NCBI GenBank assembly: GCA_965229525.1
Contig: OZ245886.1
Coordinates: 3,534,001 to 3,598,000 of the forward strand
Reading direction: 5' to 3'
From: HXMU1420-13 sp965229525
GTDB lineage: Bacteria; Bacteroidota; Rhodothermia; Balneolales; Balneolaceae
DNA length: 64,000 nt
Part shown: piece after piece, positions 7,394 through 17,363 of the stretch
Layout of the letters: the number at the start of each line of letters is the position of its first letter
Position numbering within the stretch: the stretch's first letter is position 1
Made by a program: the position numbers and the translations under genes
Notes under the pieces: generated by a model
Database searches by the model: none
Told to the model about the DNA's origin: nothing
The model's input: only the letters and a program-made list of their open reading frames with translations

Positions 7394-9670
7394 TCAATTT
7401 CTTTCATGGAATGTTCTTGTGATAACATCCATTTGCTGCTCTTTGGTTAACTTATTAAAGTTCACCGCATATCCGGAAACGCGTACGGTTAATTGTGGAT
7501 ATAATTCTGGATGTTCCATAGCATCGATTAACGTTTCGCGATTAAAAACGTTCACGTTAATATGATGACCACCTTCTTCGAAATATCCATCAAGTAGGTT
7601 TATCATATTTGCTTTACGATCTTCTTCTCTACGCCCTAATGCTCCAGGTACTATCGAAAATGTGTAAGAAATACCATCCTGAGCATACTCATACGGAAGT
7701 TTAGCTACAGAGCGCATACTTGCTATCGCACCATTCTTATCACGTCGGTGCATAGGATTTGCTCCCGGACCAAAAGGCTCGCCTTTCTTACGTCCATCGG
7801 GGGTATTACCCGTTTTCTTACCATACACTACATTCGACGTAATCGTAAGAATAGATTGAGTAGGAACTGAATTTCGATAGGTTGGTTGCTTTTTCAGTTT
7901 GTTCATGAAAGTTTTTACCAAATCACGAGCAATATTATCAACGCGATCATCATCGTTACCGAATTCAGGGAAATTGCCAATAGTTTCGAAATCGGTAGCC
8001 AAGCCGTTTTCATCTCGAAGAATACGAACATTAGCGTATTTAACAGCACTAAGTGAATCTGCAACTACAGACAATCCCGCGATACCACACGCCATTGTTC
8101 TAAAGACATCTCTGTCATGAAGTGCCATTTCTAGTCGTTCGTAGTAATATTTATCATGCATAAAGTGGATGACATTTAATGCATTCATATACGTTGCTGC
8201 CAACCAATCCATCATAGCGTCGAATTTTGGCATCAACTCGTCGTACTTCAAAAATTCGCTTGTAATTGGTGCGTAATCCGGACCAATTTGCTCACCAGAA
8301 ATCTCATCTTTCCCACCGTTAATTGCATAAAGCAAGGTTTTAGCAAGATTAGCACGCGCACCAAAGAACTGCATTTGTTTTCCAATTTTCATGGCAGACA
8401 CACAGCACGCAATACCATAATCATCACCCCAATAACCGCGCATCAAATCGTCGTTTTCGTACTGTAACGATGAAGTTTTAATGGATGTATTTGCACAGAA
8501 TTCTTTAAATCCTTCTGGTAGATTTTGAGACCAAAGAACGGTCAGGTTTGGCTCAGGAGCTGGGCCTAAATTGTGAAGTGTTTGAAGGAATCGAAATGAT
8601 GTTTTAGAAACCATGGTACGACCATCTATTCCCATCCCACCGATTACTTCAGTTACCCAGGTAGGATCGCCGGAGAATAAAGCATCGTATTCTGGAGGGC
8701 GCATAAAGCGAACCATTCGAAGTTTCATCACCAACTGGTCGATGAGTTCCTGAGCAGTGTCTTCAGTCAACGTACCTTCATCCAAATCTCGTTGGATATA
8801 AATGTCTAAAAAGGTTGAAACTCGACCAAAGGACATTGCAGCCCCATTTTGCTCCTTAACAGCGGCTAAATATCCGAAATAAGTCCATTGAACGGCTTCT
8901 GTGGCATTAGTAGCCGGATTTGAGATATCAAACCCGTAGCTACTTGCCATCAGTTTTAGTTCTTTCAATGAACGAATTTGCTCATTGAGTTCTTCTCTAA
9001 GTCGAATAGTTTCTTCATCCAGATTATGGATTTCAAGCGAATCTAACTGATCGGTCTTATCATCGATCAATCGATCCATACCGTACAAAGCTACGCGCCG
9101 GTAATCCCCAATAATACGACCCCGTGCATAAGCATCCGGTAATCCGGTAACGATGCCTGATTTACGGGCTTTACGTATTTCTTGTGTGTAGGCATCAAAT
9201 ACCCCGTCATTATGTGTTTTTCTGATTTCAGCAAAAGCTTGTCTTGTTTTCTCAGAAAAAGAAAATCCGTTGCTTTCCAAAGCTTTTTGAGCCATTCGAA
9301 CACCACCGAAAGGCATCATAGAGCGCTTTAATGGAGCATCCGTTTGCAAGCCAACTACACGTTCAAGTTCTTCATCGATATACCCGGGACCATGAGAAAT
9401 TATAGATGAAACTGTTTCAGAATCAGCATCAAGCACCCCTTCTTTCTGCTCTTTAACCATAAGGTTTAACACCTGTTGCCAAAGCAATTTGGTATTGTCT
9501 GTTGATTCGGTTAGGAATGAAGCGTCACCTTCGTAGGGGGTGTAATTTTTTTGAATAAAATCTCTTACATCTATTTCTGTGTTCCAGATTCCTGATGCAA
9601 ACCCTCTATACTCAACAGGTGTTTTATCCTCAAGAAATGGTAATGTTGAATTATTATCGATCGCTTTCAT
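7394..9670 (-). CDS. pflB: Formate C-acetyltransferase (pyruvate formate-lyase)
   Basis: 758 residues, full length. The catalytic cysteine pair is in GIACCVSAM at about residue 420, and the glycyl-radical loop RVSGYAVNF places the radical Gly at 733, 26 residues from the C-terminus. The enzyme converts pyruvate and CoA to acetyl-CoA and formate without oxygen, as a cytoplasmic homodimer. With pflA downstream and an OFA-family carrier next on the same strand upstream, this is a fermentation module. It implies the host can live without oxygen at times, although katG in the same window shows exposure to oxygen stress. Confidence 0.97.
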   Translation of the reverse strand: MKAIDNNSTLPFLEDKTPVEYRGFASGIWNTEIDVRDFIQKNYTPYEGDASFLTESTDNTKLLWQQVLNLMVKEQKEGVLDADSETVSSIISHGPGYIDEELERVVGLQTDAPLKRSMMPFGGVRMAQKALESNGFSFSEKTRQAFAEIRKTHNDGVFDAYTQEIRKARKSGIVTGLPDAYARGRIIGDYRRVALYGMDRLIDDKTDQLDSLEIHNLDEETIRLREELNEQIRSLKELKLMASSYGFDISNPATNATEAVQWTYFGYLAAVKEQNGAAMSFGRVSTFLDIYIQRDLDEGTLTEDTAQELIDQLVMKLRMVRFMRPPEYDALFSGDPTWVTEVIGGMGIDGRTMVSKTSFRFLQTLHNLGPAPEPNLTVLWSQNLPEGFKEFCANTSIKTSSLQYENDDLMRGYWGDDYGIACCVSAMKIGKQMQFFGARANLAKTLLYAINGGKDEISGEQIGPDYAPITSEFLKYDELMPKFDAMMDWLAATYMNALNVIHFMHDKYYYERLEMALHDRDVFRTMACGIAGLSVVADSLSAVKYANVRILRDENGLATDFETIGNFPEFGNDDDRVDNIARDLVKTFMNKLKKQPTYRNSVPTQSILTITSNVVYGKKTGNTPDGRKKGEPFGPGANPMHRRDKNGAIASMRSVAKLPYEYAQDGISYTFSIVPGALGRREEDRKANMINLLDGYFEEGGHHINVNVFNRETLIDAMEHPELYPQLTVRVSGYAVNFNKLTKEQQMDVITRTFHERN

Positions 9671-9833
9671 TGTTGTAAGATTTAAAACTGATTTATTGAT
9701 GAGTTGGACATTGCAGATGATGTTTTGTCCACTTTGTTTGTTTGATCAAAAACTACTTCCGAATTGTGAAGACCCTATAAAGATTTCTATGAATTCAACC
9801 TTTTGAAGTAAAGTTTTTATAATAACTTAAATC

Positions 9834-9847
9834 TGGAAGCGCTTCCA
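9834..9847. promoter_or_regulatory. LacI-family-type operator palindrome
   Basis: Perfect 14-bp palindrome TGGAAGCGCTTCCA, with the central CG and the shape of LacI/CcpA-type sites. It lies 164 bp upstream of the pflB start and 102 bp past the stop of the OFA carrier. A near match (TGGAAGCGCTTTTC) occurs just upstream of fbp at 50554. No LacI-type regulator gene is in the window. Confidence 0.45.
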
Positions 9848-9866
9848 ATTGCAATATCCAAAAAAC

Positions 9867-9898
9867 AACCTGTCTGCCGACAGGCAGGTAAGGAATGA
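9867..9898 (+). repeat. Dispersed palindromic repeat (copy 1)
   Basis: 32 bp with the core CCTGTCTGCCGACAGGCAGG. It matches the reverse complement of 17509-17540 at all but one position. The core can fold into a hairpin, so it may also serve as a terminator for the gene upstream of pflB. Confidence 0.75.
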
Positions 9899-9948
9899 TC
9901 AATGTTCAACTTGAAAATTGTGCCTTGAATATTGGCTATTGTTTATTG

Positions 9949-11415
9949 CTAAAGTGCCTTCGCTTGCACTCTCTTCATCTCTATTTTCATCAAGAGAGAG
10001 ACTATTAATGCCAGTACAAATGCTCCACCGAAGATGTACAAACTCTGCTGATAACTTTTGGTTTGTTCATACACATAGGAGTTCAAAAGCGGTCCAACGA
10101 TTCCGGCTAAAGACCAGGCAGTAAGAATAAATCCATGAATGGTAGGCATTTCTTTTAATCCAAATAAATCACTGATGTATGCCGGGATACTTGCAAAGCC
10201 CCCTCCATAACATGTGAGAATGATAAAAGTCACTGCCATGAATAAAATCGGACTGGTTGTGAGATTTGCTAATAATGGGAAAGCAATCATCTGAATAGCA
10301 AAAAAGGCCACATAGGTATTCGCTCGGCCAATATAATCGGAGAATGATGCCCAAAGTATGCGACCGAATCCATTAAAAAGTGAGATTCCCATCACAAGCA
10401 GGGTCGACATATCCACAGAAAGACGAACCATTTCATAGCCCATCTTCTTCGCCGTTGCTATTACCGCTATCCCACAGGAAACATTGATGAAAAGCATGAT
10501 CCAAAGCCCGTAGAATCCCGGAGTTTTCAACGCATCAAAAGCGGAAACATCAGGGACATTGATAAGCTTAGATTTTCCACTTCCGTTACCGTTCAAATCA
10601 AATTGTTGAATGTAATCTGCCGGAGGTGGAGCTATATACATTGCACTTGGAAGCATCACTAACAGATAAATAATCCCTAATGCGATGAACGCAGTCACAA
10701 TCTTGGATTTCTCATACAATACGACTGTTTTATAAGGCGCAATGGTTTCTTGTAAAGAGATAAATGCTTCGCTGTCTTCTTCCCCATTTCTTTGTAAGTC
10801 CATCAATTGATTTTCAACTTCTTTGAACTCTTCAATCCCTGGAACTCCTGCAATCATTGCTTCAGCTTCTTCCGGAGCTATTTCTATCCTATCCACGTAG
10901 TCTCGTACCGAAACCTCTTGAGGGAGTACTAATTCAGCACTTGGTGGATTAAATACATCGATCAAATGGGCACAAACCAGCCCACCAAATCCGAAACCCA
11001 TTATTGCTAGTCCGGTTGCTAATCCTCTTCGATCTGGAAACCATTTTACTAAGGTTGAAACGGGTGAGATATACCCTAAACCTAACCCAATCCCACTAAT
11101 CAATCCAAAGAACAAAAAGAACAGCCAAAGACTTTCTAAATAAACGGCTAAGCCTGAGCCAAAGAGTCCAATAGAAAAGAATGTGGCAGATAGTAACCCA
11201 CCTTTTGAAGGACCATATTTTTCTATCACGCGCCCCAGAATTGCTGCAGAAAGTCCCAAAACAAAAATGGCAATACTAAACGCCATTGAAGTATTTGTAG
11301 CCGTCCAGCCCAACATATTTTCTAAAGGCATTTTCCATGCACTGTATGCATATACCGACCCAATTGAAATATGAACCCCCACTGCTGATGCCGCGATTAG
11401 CCACCGATTCTTCAT
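9949..11415 (-). CDS. OFA-family MFS carrier (oxalate/formate antiporter type)
   Basis: 488 residues from the ATG at 11415. I choose this over a Met nine codons upstream because GGAGG (11423-11427) is correctly spaced before it. Twelve hydrophobic segments are visible. The cytoplasmic loop in the middle is unusually long and acidic (about residues 175-250, with EVENQLMDLQRNGEEDSEAF). The N-terminal half has the family's HISIGSVYAYSAW and GFGFGG segments. OFA carriers exchange small carboxylates such as oxalate, formate or pyruvate. Next to pflB/pflA, a role in exporting formate or exchanging it for pyruvate is a reasonable inference, but substrate cannot be read from sequence. Confidence 0.85.
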   Translation of the reverse strand: MKNRWLIAASAVGVHISIGSVYAYSAWKMPLENMLGWTATNTSMAFSIAIFVLGLSAAILGRVIEKYGPSKGGLLSATFFSIGLFGSGLAVYLESLWLFFLFFGLISGIGLGLGYISPVSTLVKWFPDRRGLATGLAIMGFGFGGLVCAHLIDVFNPPSAELVLPQEVSVRDYVDRIEIAPEEAEAMIAGVPGIEEFKEVENQLMDLQRNGEEDSEAFISLQETIAPYKTVVLYEKSKIVTAFIALGIIYLLVMLPSAMYIAPPPADYIQQFDLNGNGSGKSKLINVPDVSAFDALKTPGFYGLWIMLFINVSCGIAVIATAKKMGYEMVRLSVDMSTLLVMGISLFNGFGRILWASFSDYIGRANTYVAFFAIQMIAFPLLANLTTSPILFMAVTFIILTCYGGGFASIPAYISDLFGLKEMPTIHGFILTAWSLAGIVGPLLNSYVYEQTKSYQQSLYIFGGAFVLALIVSLLMKIEMKRVQAKAL

Positions 11416-11541
11416 TTTAATTCCTCCATTAACCATATTCAAATGAGGTTAAAAATTTCGCTCATAGATACGGGCAAACTGTGAACCTTTTATGAAGTGG
11501 GTATTGATTTAGTGAAACAAATTACATTGTTTCATTTTTAT

Positions 11542-11578
11542 TGATACATATTGATTTGTATCATTTTTTTTGATACAA
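11542..11578. promoter_or_regulatory. Triple TGATACA motif, possible operator
   Basis: TGATACA at 11542-11548, its inverse TGTATCA at 11557-11563, and TGATACAA at 11571-11578, separated by AT-rich bases. They lie between the divergent OFA carrier and satD-like genes and end seven bases before the satD-like ATG. The first two form a palindrome with an 8-bp spacer, the size of a dimeric repressor site. Confidence 0.45.
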
Positions 11579-11584
11579 TTAACC

Positions 11585-12223
11585 ATGTCAACAATCCAAA
11601 CCATATTAATGGGTGATGTAGTAGGAAGCTCAAGCCTGGATTCCACTTTTGTTCAGGAATCATTGGGTGAAATGGTTCAAGCTATGAACAGAGATCATAA
11701 GGCTTCTATATTGTCTCCTCTCACAATTACATTAGGAGATGAATTCCAGGGAATTTGTGCAGATTCAGTCCAGGGAGTTCTTCTGCTTATGGATTTTGAA
11801 CTCTATCGTTTGGAGCACCAACTCCCCTATAAAATGCATTTTGTTTTACTGGAAGGATCCGTCGATACTGAAATTAATACAGAGACCGCGTATGGAATGT
11901 TAGGTTCAGGTCTTACAGATGCGAGAGAACTCTTATCCTCCAAAAAAAGAGATAGGAACCGGTTTGAGATAGAATTAGAGGATCGATTTATATCCAAACA
12001 GATAAAAAGACTTTTTTCTGTTCTCGATGAAATATCAGAAGCTTGGAAAGTGGCAGATTTTCCGTTAATTCTGGATATGTTGAATGAGCCAAATAACCAA
12101 TTGGTTGCTGATCAACATCAAAAGACACGTGCTCAAATATGGAAGCGCCGGAAAACGCTACAAGTTGAGCTTTATCGAACCATACAGGATGTTATCAAGG
12201 ATTTAATCAATAAAACTGAATGA
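11585..12223 (+). CDS. SatD-family protein
   Basis: 212 residues from the ATG at 11585; the frame extends to a TTG at 11570, which I reject because it lies inside the repeated operator-like sequence. The N-terminal ILMGDVVGSSSLD and the ITLGDEFQGI segment match the SatD family as I recall it. The fold may be related to nucleotide cyclase-like domains. A C-terminal helical part (WKRRKTLQVELYRTIQ) could bind DNA, but I cannot show this. The stop overlaps the start of the next gene by four bases (ATGA), so the two are translationally coupled. The function of this family is poorly known. Confidence 0.7.
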   Translation: MSTIQTILMGDVVGSSSLDSTFVQESLGEMVQAMNRDHKASILSPLTITLGDEFQGICADSVQGVLLLMDFELYRLEHQLPYKMHFVLLEGSVDTEINTETAYGMLGSGLTDARELLSSKKRDRNRFEIELEDRFISKQIKRLFSVLDEISEAWKVADFPLILDMLNEPNNQLVADQHQKTRAQIWKRRKTLQVELYRTIQDVIKDLINKTE

Positions 12224-12549
12224 CCGGTACATTATTAATTTTATGGGTGGTAATGGAGTTTTTCACAAATATGATTTTCCATTTCCTGAATACTCGAATC
12301 TTTTCAACAGAAGTAGATGAAGATCGAGGCTTAAAAACCAGAGACGTGCTAAAAGGTATCCTCGAAAGAGCCTTATTAATTGTTGGCTTACTGAATGGTT
12401 ACCCTCATGTGATCACTGCCTTCGCGGCTTTAAAAATTGGCACACGAATTAACGATACCGAACACAAAATCTCAAACGATTACTTTCTGATTGGCAATAT
12501 TATCTCTCTCCTTGCCGCACTAGGGTTGGTTTTGATTTATCAAAGCTGA
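12220..12549 (+). CDS. Small membrane protein coupled to the SatD-like gene
   Basis: 109 residues with three likely membrane helices (about 1-20, 45-65 and 85-107) and a charged loop (STEVDEDRGLKTRDV). The start overlaps the satD-like stop as ATGA. SatD genes are often followed by a membrane protein gene, so the pair probably acts together, the membrane protein as sensor or anchor. No family name can be assigned from the sequence alone. Confidence 0.75.
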   Translation: MTGTLLILWVVMEFFTNMIFHFLNTRIFSTEVDEDRGLKTRDVLKGILERALLIVGLLNGYPHVITAFAALKIGTRINDTEHKISNDYFLIGNIISLLAALGLVLIYQS

Positions 12550-12624
12550 TTATTCCCTTCATCTTATCTACATAATAGCCCTTTATGTTAAGTTGCTAAT
12601 TTTATATTAACACATAGAGGTACA

Positions 12625-14427
12625 ATGACTTACTCAAGCCCACACACTTTTCATATTCCTGTAATGGGAACCGGGTACACTATAGACACACCAATCAAAG
12701 TGGCTCACTATGGAATCTCTTCAGTTATTTCAATTATCGATCATCGATTGACCGAGAAAATGCGTGAATTCTATGCTAAGAAGTATAATTATGAATTTGA
12801 GCCAATTCAGGAAAAAGATTCGGATTGCCGCGCACGCCGTATAACAGCTTATTTGAATCTGGTGAAGGAAATCGTTGATCAGAATTTTCAGAAATTGAAG
12901 GCATCACCTTTTGTTGAAGGATCTGAGATCACCAAATATTTCGAAATGTTACCAGAATCTTCTGATTTGAAAAAGAAGTACAACTCGATGCTTGAGCTAT
13001 CTGATTATGAACAACGAAATGCTCAAATAGCCCTTCGTGAAATGATATCCCCGGGTTCTATTGATGTTAATATAATGACCAAACTTGATGGTGCGGGAAT
13101 TAAGCGAGTTAAAAACGAGGATGAGGTTGAGTTTAATGATGCTCATGCTGCCTTACGTGGATTTGCGAGAAGCAACTTGAAGTCATCTGTTGTTTTCTCT
13201 GCTGGACTGAACCCTCGTTTATATGGGTACATAGCTAAGTTTGATGACTTCTTCCCTGACGAGTATGGTAACATCAAAAAGAAAGTAGTTCTGAAAGTGA
13301 GTGACTATCGCTCAGCGTTGATTCAAGGTAAATTTCTGGCTAAGAAAGGTATTTGGGTATCAGAATACAGATTAGAGTCTGGATTAAATTGTGGTGGACA
13401 TGCTTTTGCTACCGATGGCTACTTAATGGGACCAATTCTTAAAGAATTCAATGAAAACAAAGTATCATTGAAAGAAAGTTTATTGCCAATACTTAAAGAT
13501 GCCTTGACCTCAGAAAATAGATATTCAAATGTTGATGAGCTTGAAGTGTTGCTTACTGTCCAAGGTGGTGTCGGTACGTCGAAAGAACATGAATTCTTGA
13601 TGGATCATGAACATGCAGCCTCAATTGGATGGGGTTCTCCTTTCTTACTTGTACCCGAAGCAGTGACTATTGATGAGGAGTCACTTGAATTATTGACCAA
13701 AGCAAAAGAAGAAGATTACTATCTAAGTGAAGTCTCTCCTCTTGGAGTTTCTTTTAATACAGTTCGCGGGAATTCTGCAGAACGTGAACGTGAAGCTCGA
13801 ATCGATTCGGGTAAACCTGGTGCTCCTTGTGTTAAAAAGCACCTGGCTTTCAACAATGAATTAGGTGATGACCTACTTTGTACAGCGTCCACAAAATATC
13901 AGAAATCAAAGATTGATGAGCTTCTAGCAAAAGAACTTCCTTACCGGGAAATGAAAGAACAATTTCAGACTATCGTTGAAAAGGTTTGTCTGTGTGTTGG
14001 ACTAGCAAACGGTGCATTGATGGATAAAGGTGAAGAAGTGAATAAAGGAACTCAAGGTGTAGCAATCTGTCCGGGACCAAATACGGCTTATTTCAACAAA
14101 GTGGTGACTCTAAAAGAGATGGTGGACCATATCTACGGTCGTATTGATCTGGTTGCTTTAAAAAACCGTCCAAATATGTTTGTGAAAGAGCTTGAACTCT
14201 ATGTGGATTATATCAAAAACAAGATTCAAGATAATGTTCGAGAACAATCCACTAAGAAGGAAAAATACATCCAGAAGTTTATAAAAAATCTGGAAGATGG
14301 TATTTCTTACTATGAGAAACTTTTTGACGAAACAGCATCACAATTAGGTGAAATAAGTGAAAAAGCTAAAGCTGAACTCGAACGAATAAAGACTGAATTA
14401 GTTGGTTTGGAATTAACGTTTGTTTGA
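12625..14427 (+). CDS. Conserved-looking 600-residue protein of unknown function
   Basis: I do not recognise a named family with confidence. There is no signal peptide or membrane segment. It has Cys in GLNCGGHAF (about residue 256), PCVKKHL, LLCTASTK, VCLCVG and VAICPGPN, enough for a metal or cluster site. The segments VLLTVQGGVGTSKEHEF and SGLNCGGHAFATDG recall the glycine-rich phosphate loops of flavin TIM-barrel enzymes such as nitronate monooxygenase. The C-terminal 100 residues are a charged coiled coil (KAKAELERIKTELVG). Codon use and length argue for a real gene. It follows the SatD pair by 75 bp and may share its transcript. Confidence 0.8.
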   Translation: MTYSSPHTFHIPVMGTGYTIDTPIKVAHYGISSVISIIDHRLTEKMREFYAKKYNYEFEPIQEKDSDCRARRITAYLNLVKEIVDQNFQKLKASPFVEGSEITKYFEMLPESSDLKKKYNSMLELSDYEQRNAQIALREMISPGSIDVNIMTKLDGAGIKRVKNEDEVEFNDAHAALRGFARSNLKSSVVFSAGLNPRLYGYIAKFDDFFPDEYGNIKKKVVLKVSDYRSALIQGKFLAKKGIWVSEYRLESGLNCGGHAFATDGYLMGPILKEFNENKVSLKESLLPILKDALTSENRYSNVDELEVLLTVQGGVGTSKEHEFLMDHEHAASIGWGSPFLLVPEAVTIDEESLELLTKAKEEDYYLSEVSPLGVSFNTVRGNSAEREREARIDSGKPGAPCVKKHLAFNNELGDDLLCTASTKYQKSKIDELLAKELPYREMKEQFQTIVEKVCLCVGLANGALMDKGEEVNKGTQGVAICPGPNTAYFNKVVTLKEMVDHIYGRIDLVALKNRPNMFVKELELYVDYIKNKIQDNVREQSTKKEKYIQKFIKNLEDGISYYEKLFDETASQLGEISEKAKAELERIKTELVGLELTFV

Positions 14428-14545
14428 TCAATTATCAATTAAAGGTTTTGATTCCGGACATAGTTCGAAAACAATTCTTAATTCTTAATTGAATAATTCT
14501 TAATCCACTAGTTTTATATCTTAGCGAGCGAACCTATTTACTATT

Positions 14546-17041
14546 ATGAGACGTTCGCTATTTTTTTATCTAATCCTTTTTACCGTTCAATTATCTGCGC
14601 AGGAAGTTTCGATCACCTTCGAAGTAAATATGAGCTACCAAATCGACCTTGGTAACTTTAATCCTGCAAATGAAACAGTAGATGTTGCCGGTAGCTTTAA
14701 TGGCTGGGGTTCAACTCCAACTCAACTCTTTGATGAAAATGAAGATTCCACCTATTCCATCACCGTTGATGGGTTTACTGTAGGAGAACAAGTCGCGTTC
14801 AAATTCAGGTATAATTTTATGTGGGGTGGCCGGGAAGAATTTCCAGGAGCTGGAAATGATCGATTCTATACTCCTGTTGATGGCGAGAATATTATCAATG
14901 TTTGGTACAATAATGAAGCAAGTCCGACCGGCCCACCCGTAGCAGATTTCATTGCAATTTCAACCGAGGCAGTCACAAATAGTTTAGTTCCATTTGTAAA
15001 TCGATCTTCGGGAAGAATTACACAATTTGAATGGACTTTTGAAGGTGGGAATCCATCAACTTCTAATGATGATGAACCTTCTGTTAGGTACTCTGAACCG
15101 GGTGTTTACGATGTTCAACTGATTGCGTCCAATAACTCAGTGTCCGACACTCTTATATACGAAGATTACATCACGGTAACAGAACGTGTTTTTGAAGAAC
15201 CAAAATGGTGGAATGAGGTCGTTTGGTATGAAATCTTTGTTCGTTCGTTTTACGATTCAGACGGAGATGGAATTGGTGATTTCAACGGATTAACTCAAAA
15301 GCTCGATTATCTAAATGATGGTGATCCAAGTACTGATACTGATCTTGGTATTGGCGGTATTTGGTTGATGCCGATCCACCCATCTCCATCTTATCATGGG
15401 TATGATGTAACAGATTATCGTGGTATTAACACAGATTATGGAACCATGGAAGATTTCAAAAACTTTCTGGCAGCGGCTCACGAACGTGGCATCAAAGTGA
15501 TCATCGATTATGTGATGAATCACACATCAACGGAGCATCCCTGGTTTCAGGCTTCAGCAGCAGGTGATTCTCATTTCAGGGATTTCTATCGCTGGGAAGA
15601 TTCGAATCCAGGATATACAGGTCCATGGGGACAGCAGGTTTGGCATCAGCGGAATGGAGATTATTACTACGGTCTATTTTGGGGAGGAATGCCCGATCTG
15701 AATTATGAAAATCCTGCCGTAAAAGATTCTATGTTTGCTATTTCCGATTTCTGGATTGAAGACATCGGCGTTGATGGTTTTCGTCAGGATGCCGTTCTAT
15801 ACATCGATGAAGATGGTTCTACGCTCAAAAACACTCCTGAAACCTTTCAATTCTGGCAGGATTTTACCACCAATCTAAAAGCTGCAAATCCAGATGCTTT
15901 TTCTGTGGGTGAAGCATGGGAGCCTACTGAAACGGTACTTCAATAGATCACTAATGATCGTCTCGATTATGCATTCGAGTTTGATCTTGCAAGAGCCATT
16001 ATCAATGGAGTGAATTCGGGAAATGCATCCGGAATTATCGGCCAGATGCAGAAAGTCTATGACAATTTCCCATTTCTTCAATATGGAACATTCCTCACCA
16101 ATCATGATATGAATCGCGTGTTCAATGATTTTGGACAGGATATAAATAAGAATAAAGTCGCTGCATCCTTGTATCTCACTTTGCCTGGAATCCCCTACTT
16201 GTATTATGGAGAAGAAGTTGGGATGCTGGGTCAAAAACCAGATGAAGATATACGACTTCCTATGCAATGGAATGATGAAGCCAATGCAGGATTCACAACC
16301 GGAAATCCATGGAGGGCTCCTAATTCAAACTTTCGGGATTTCAATGTTGAAGGTATGCTAGAGGACGAGAATTCGTTGTTTAATCATTATCGCGAGTTGA
16401 TTCAGTTGAGGAATAAATATTCTGACATACAAGTAAGTCATTTCGAAATTGGAGCTTCGAATTACAACGAAAGTTTGGGCTTTCTAAGAATGGACCCTGT
16501 CTCAGGCAATGGAATATTCGTCATTTCAAATTTATCAGATAGAAATTTAGAGTCAATAAGTATAGAGTTTTCAGACGTTTTGATGAATAATTATTCAAAC
16601 CATTTCTGGGCTATCGAATCTGGTAACTTGCTAAATGGGTCTATCGATGAGTTTGATATCGTAACTGACGTTGAAACTGGAACAAATGTATTTCAGAATA
16701 TTAATCTTACTGCATATGAAACAGGGATTTTCAATATTACTCAATGGGCTACTTCATCAGAAAATCAAGAATCCCCGATTGCTTACAAGTTAAATCAAAA
16801 CTACCCGAATCCTTTTAACCCAAATACAGTGATCAGTTATCAGTTGGCAGAGAACAGCAATGTTACTTTAAAAGTATTTGACGTTACAGGTCGGGAAGTT
16901 GCAGTTTTGGAGAATGGGTTTAGAAATGCCGGTAACCACACCGTTAATTTTGATGCATCTACCCTATCTAGTGGGATCTATTTCTATCGTTTAGAGGCAG
17001 GTGATTTTGTTGAGACTAGGAAGATGATGTTGATTAAGTAA
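14546..17041 (+). pseudogene. Secreted GH13 alpha-amylase interrupted by one in-frame TAG
   Basis: One frame of 832 codons with an amber codon at 467 (15944-15946); the downstream part continues in the same frame with ITNDRLDYAFEFDLA, so nothing but the stop interrupts it. Order: signal peptide (1-19), a starch-binding or E-set-like domain (about 25-125), a PKD domain (about 130-212), the GH13 barrel from about 222, and a type A sorting domain at the C-terminus (LNQNYPNPFNPNT to the end). The nucleophile is Asp415 (GFRQDAV), the acid/base Glu456 (GEAWEP) and the third Asp about 521 (TNHDMNR). The stop falls after the acid/base, so the short product would lack the third acid and the export domain. 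The missing residue could be Tyr (TAT or TAC to TAG). Confidence 0.88.
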
Positions 17042-17042
17042 G

Positions 17043-17076
17043 CAATTATCAATTATCAATTATCAATTATCAATTA
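17043..17076 (+). repeat. Tandem heptamer (CAATTAT)x4 plus a partial unit
   Basis: Four exact copies of CAATTAT followed by CAATTA, two bases after the amylase stop codon. Related AT-rich words recur at 14430-14510 and 26570-26640. Likely slippage-prone. Confidence 0.85.
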
Positions 17077-17221
17077 AATGTGAGCTGAATAACAAACCAA
17101 AGCAAATCATTATTAATTGATAATTGAAGCATTCCTAATTCTCTTAGTCCGAAACTGAAGGGCATAAAAAAAGTGCCAGGGATTTCTTCTTCATAAATTT
17201 TTCGGTTTGAAAAGGTTTTAC

Positions 17222-17305
17222 TCAGATGAGACGCTGGACTTTTTCGCCTCTGTAACCATCATCACCGTAATGACTCTGGTTGCTTAATCCATTAATAAAT
17301 AACAT
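17222..17305 (-). CDS. Possible 27-residue peptide
   Basis: ATG at 17305 to TGA at 17222. The translation contains SNQSHYGDDGYRGEKV, a hydrophilic composition unlike random AT-rich spacer. There is no clear ribosome site and no recognised family. Reported at low confidence because it could be chance. Confidence 0.2.
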   Translation of the reverse strand: MLFINGLSNQSHYGDDGYRGEKVQRLI

Positions 17306-17363
17306 CTATTGGGCAACTAATCCAAGAAAAAAAACGATTACTTTCCCACATCTTTCCAACAGC

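Noticed and set aside
9738..9756. TTTGATCAAA word upstream of pflB as an FNR site
   Set aside because: It lacks the four-base spacer of TTGAT-N4-ATCAA; the match is a plain 10-bp palindrome that can occur by chance in AT-rich DNA.
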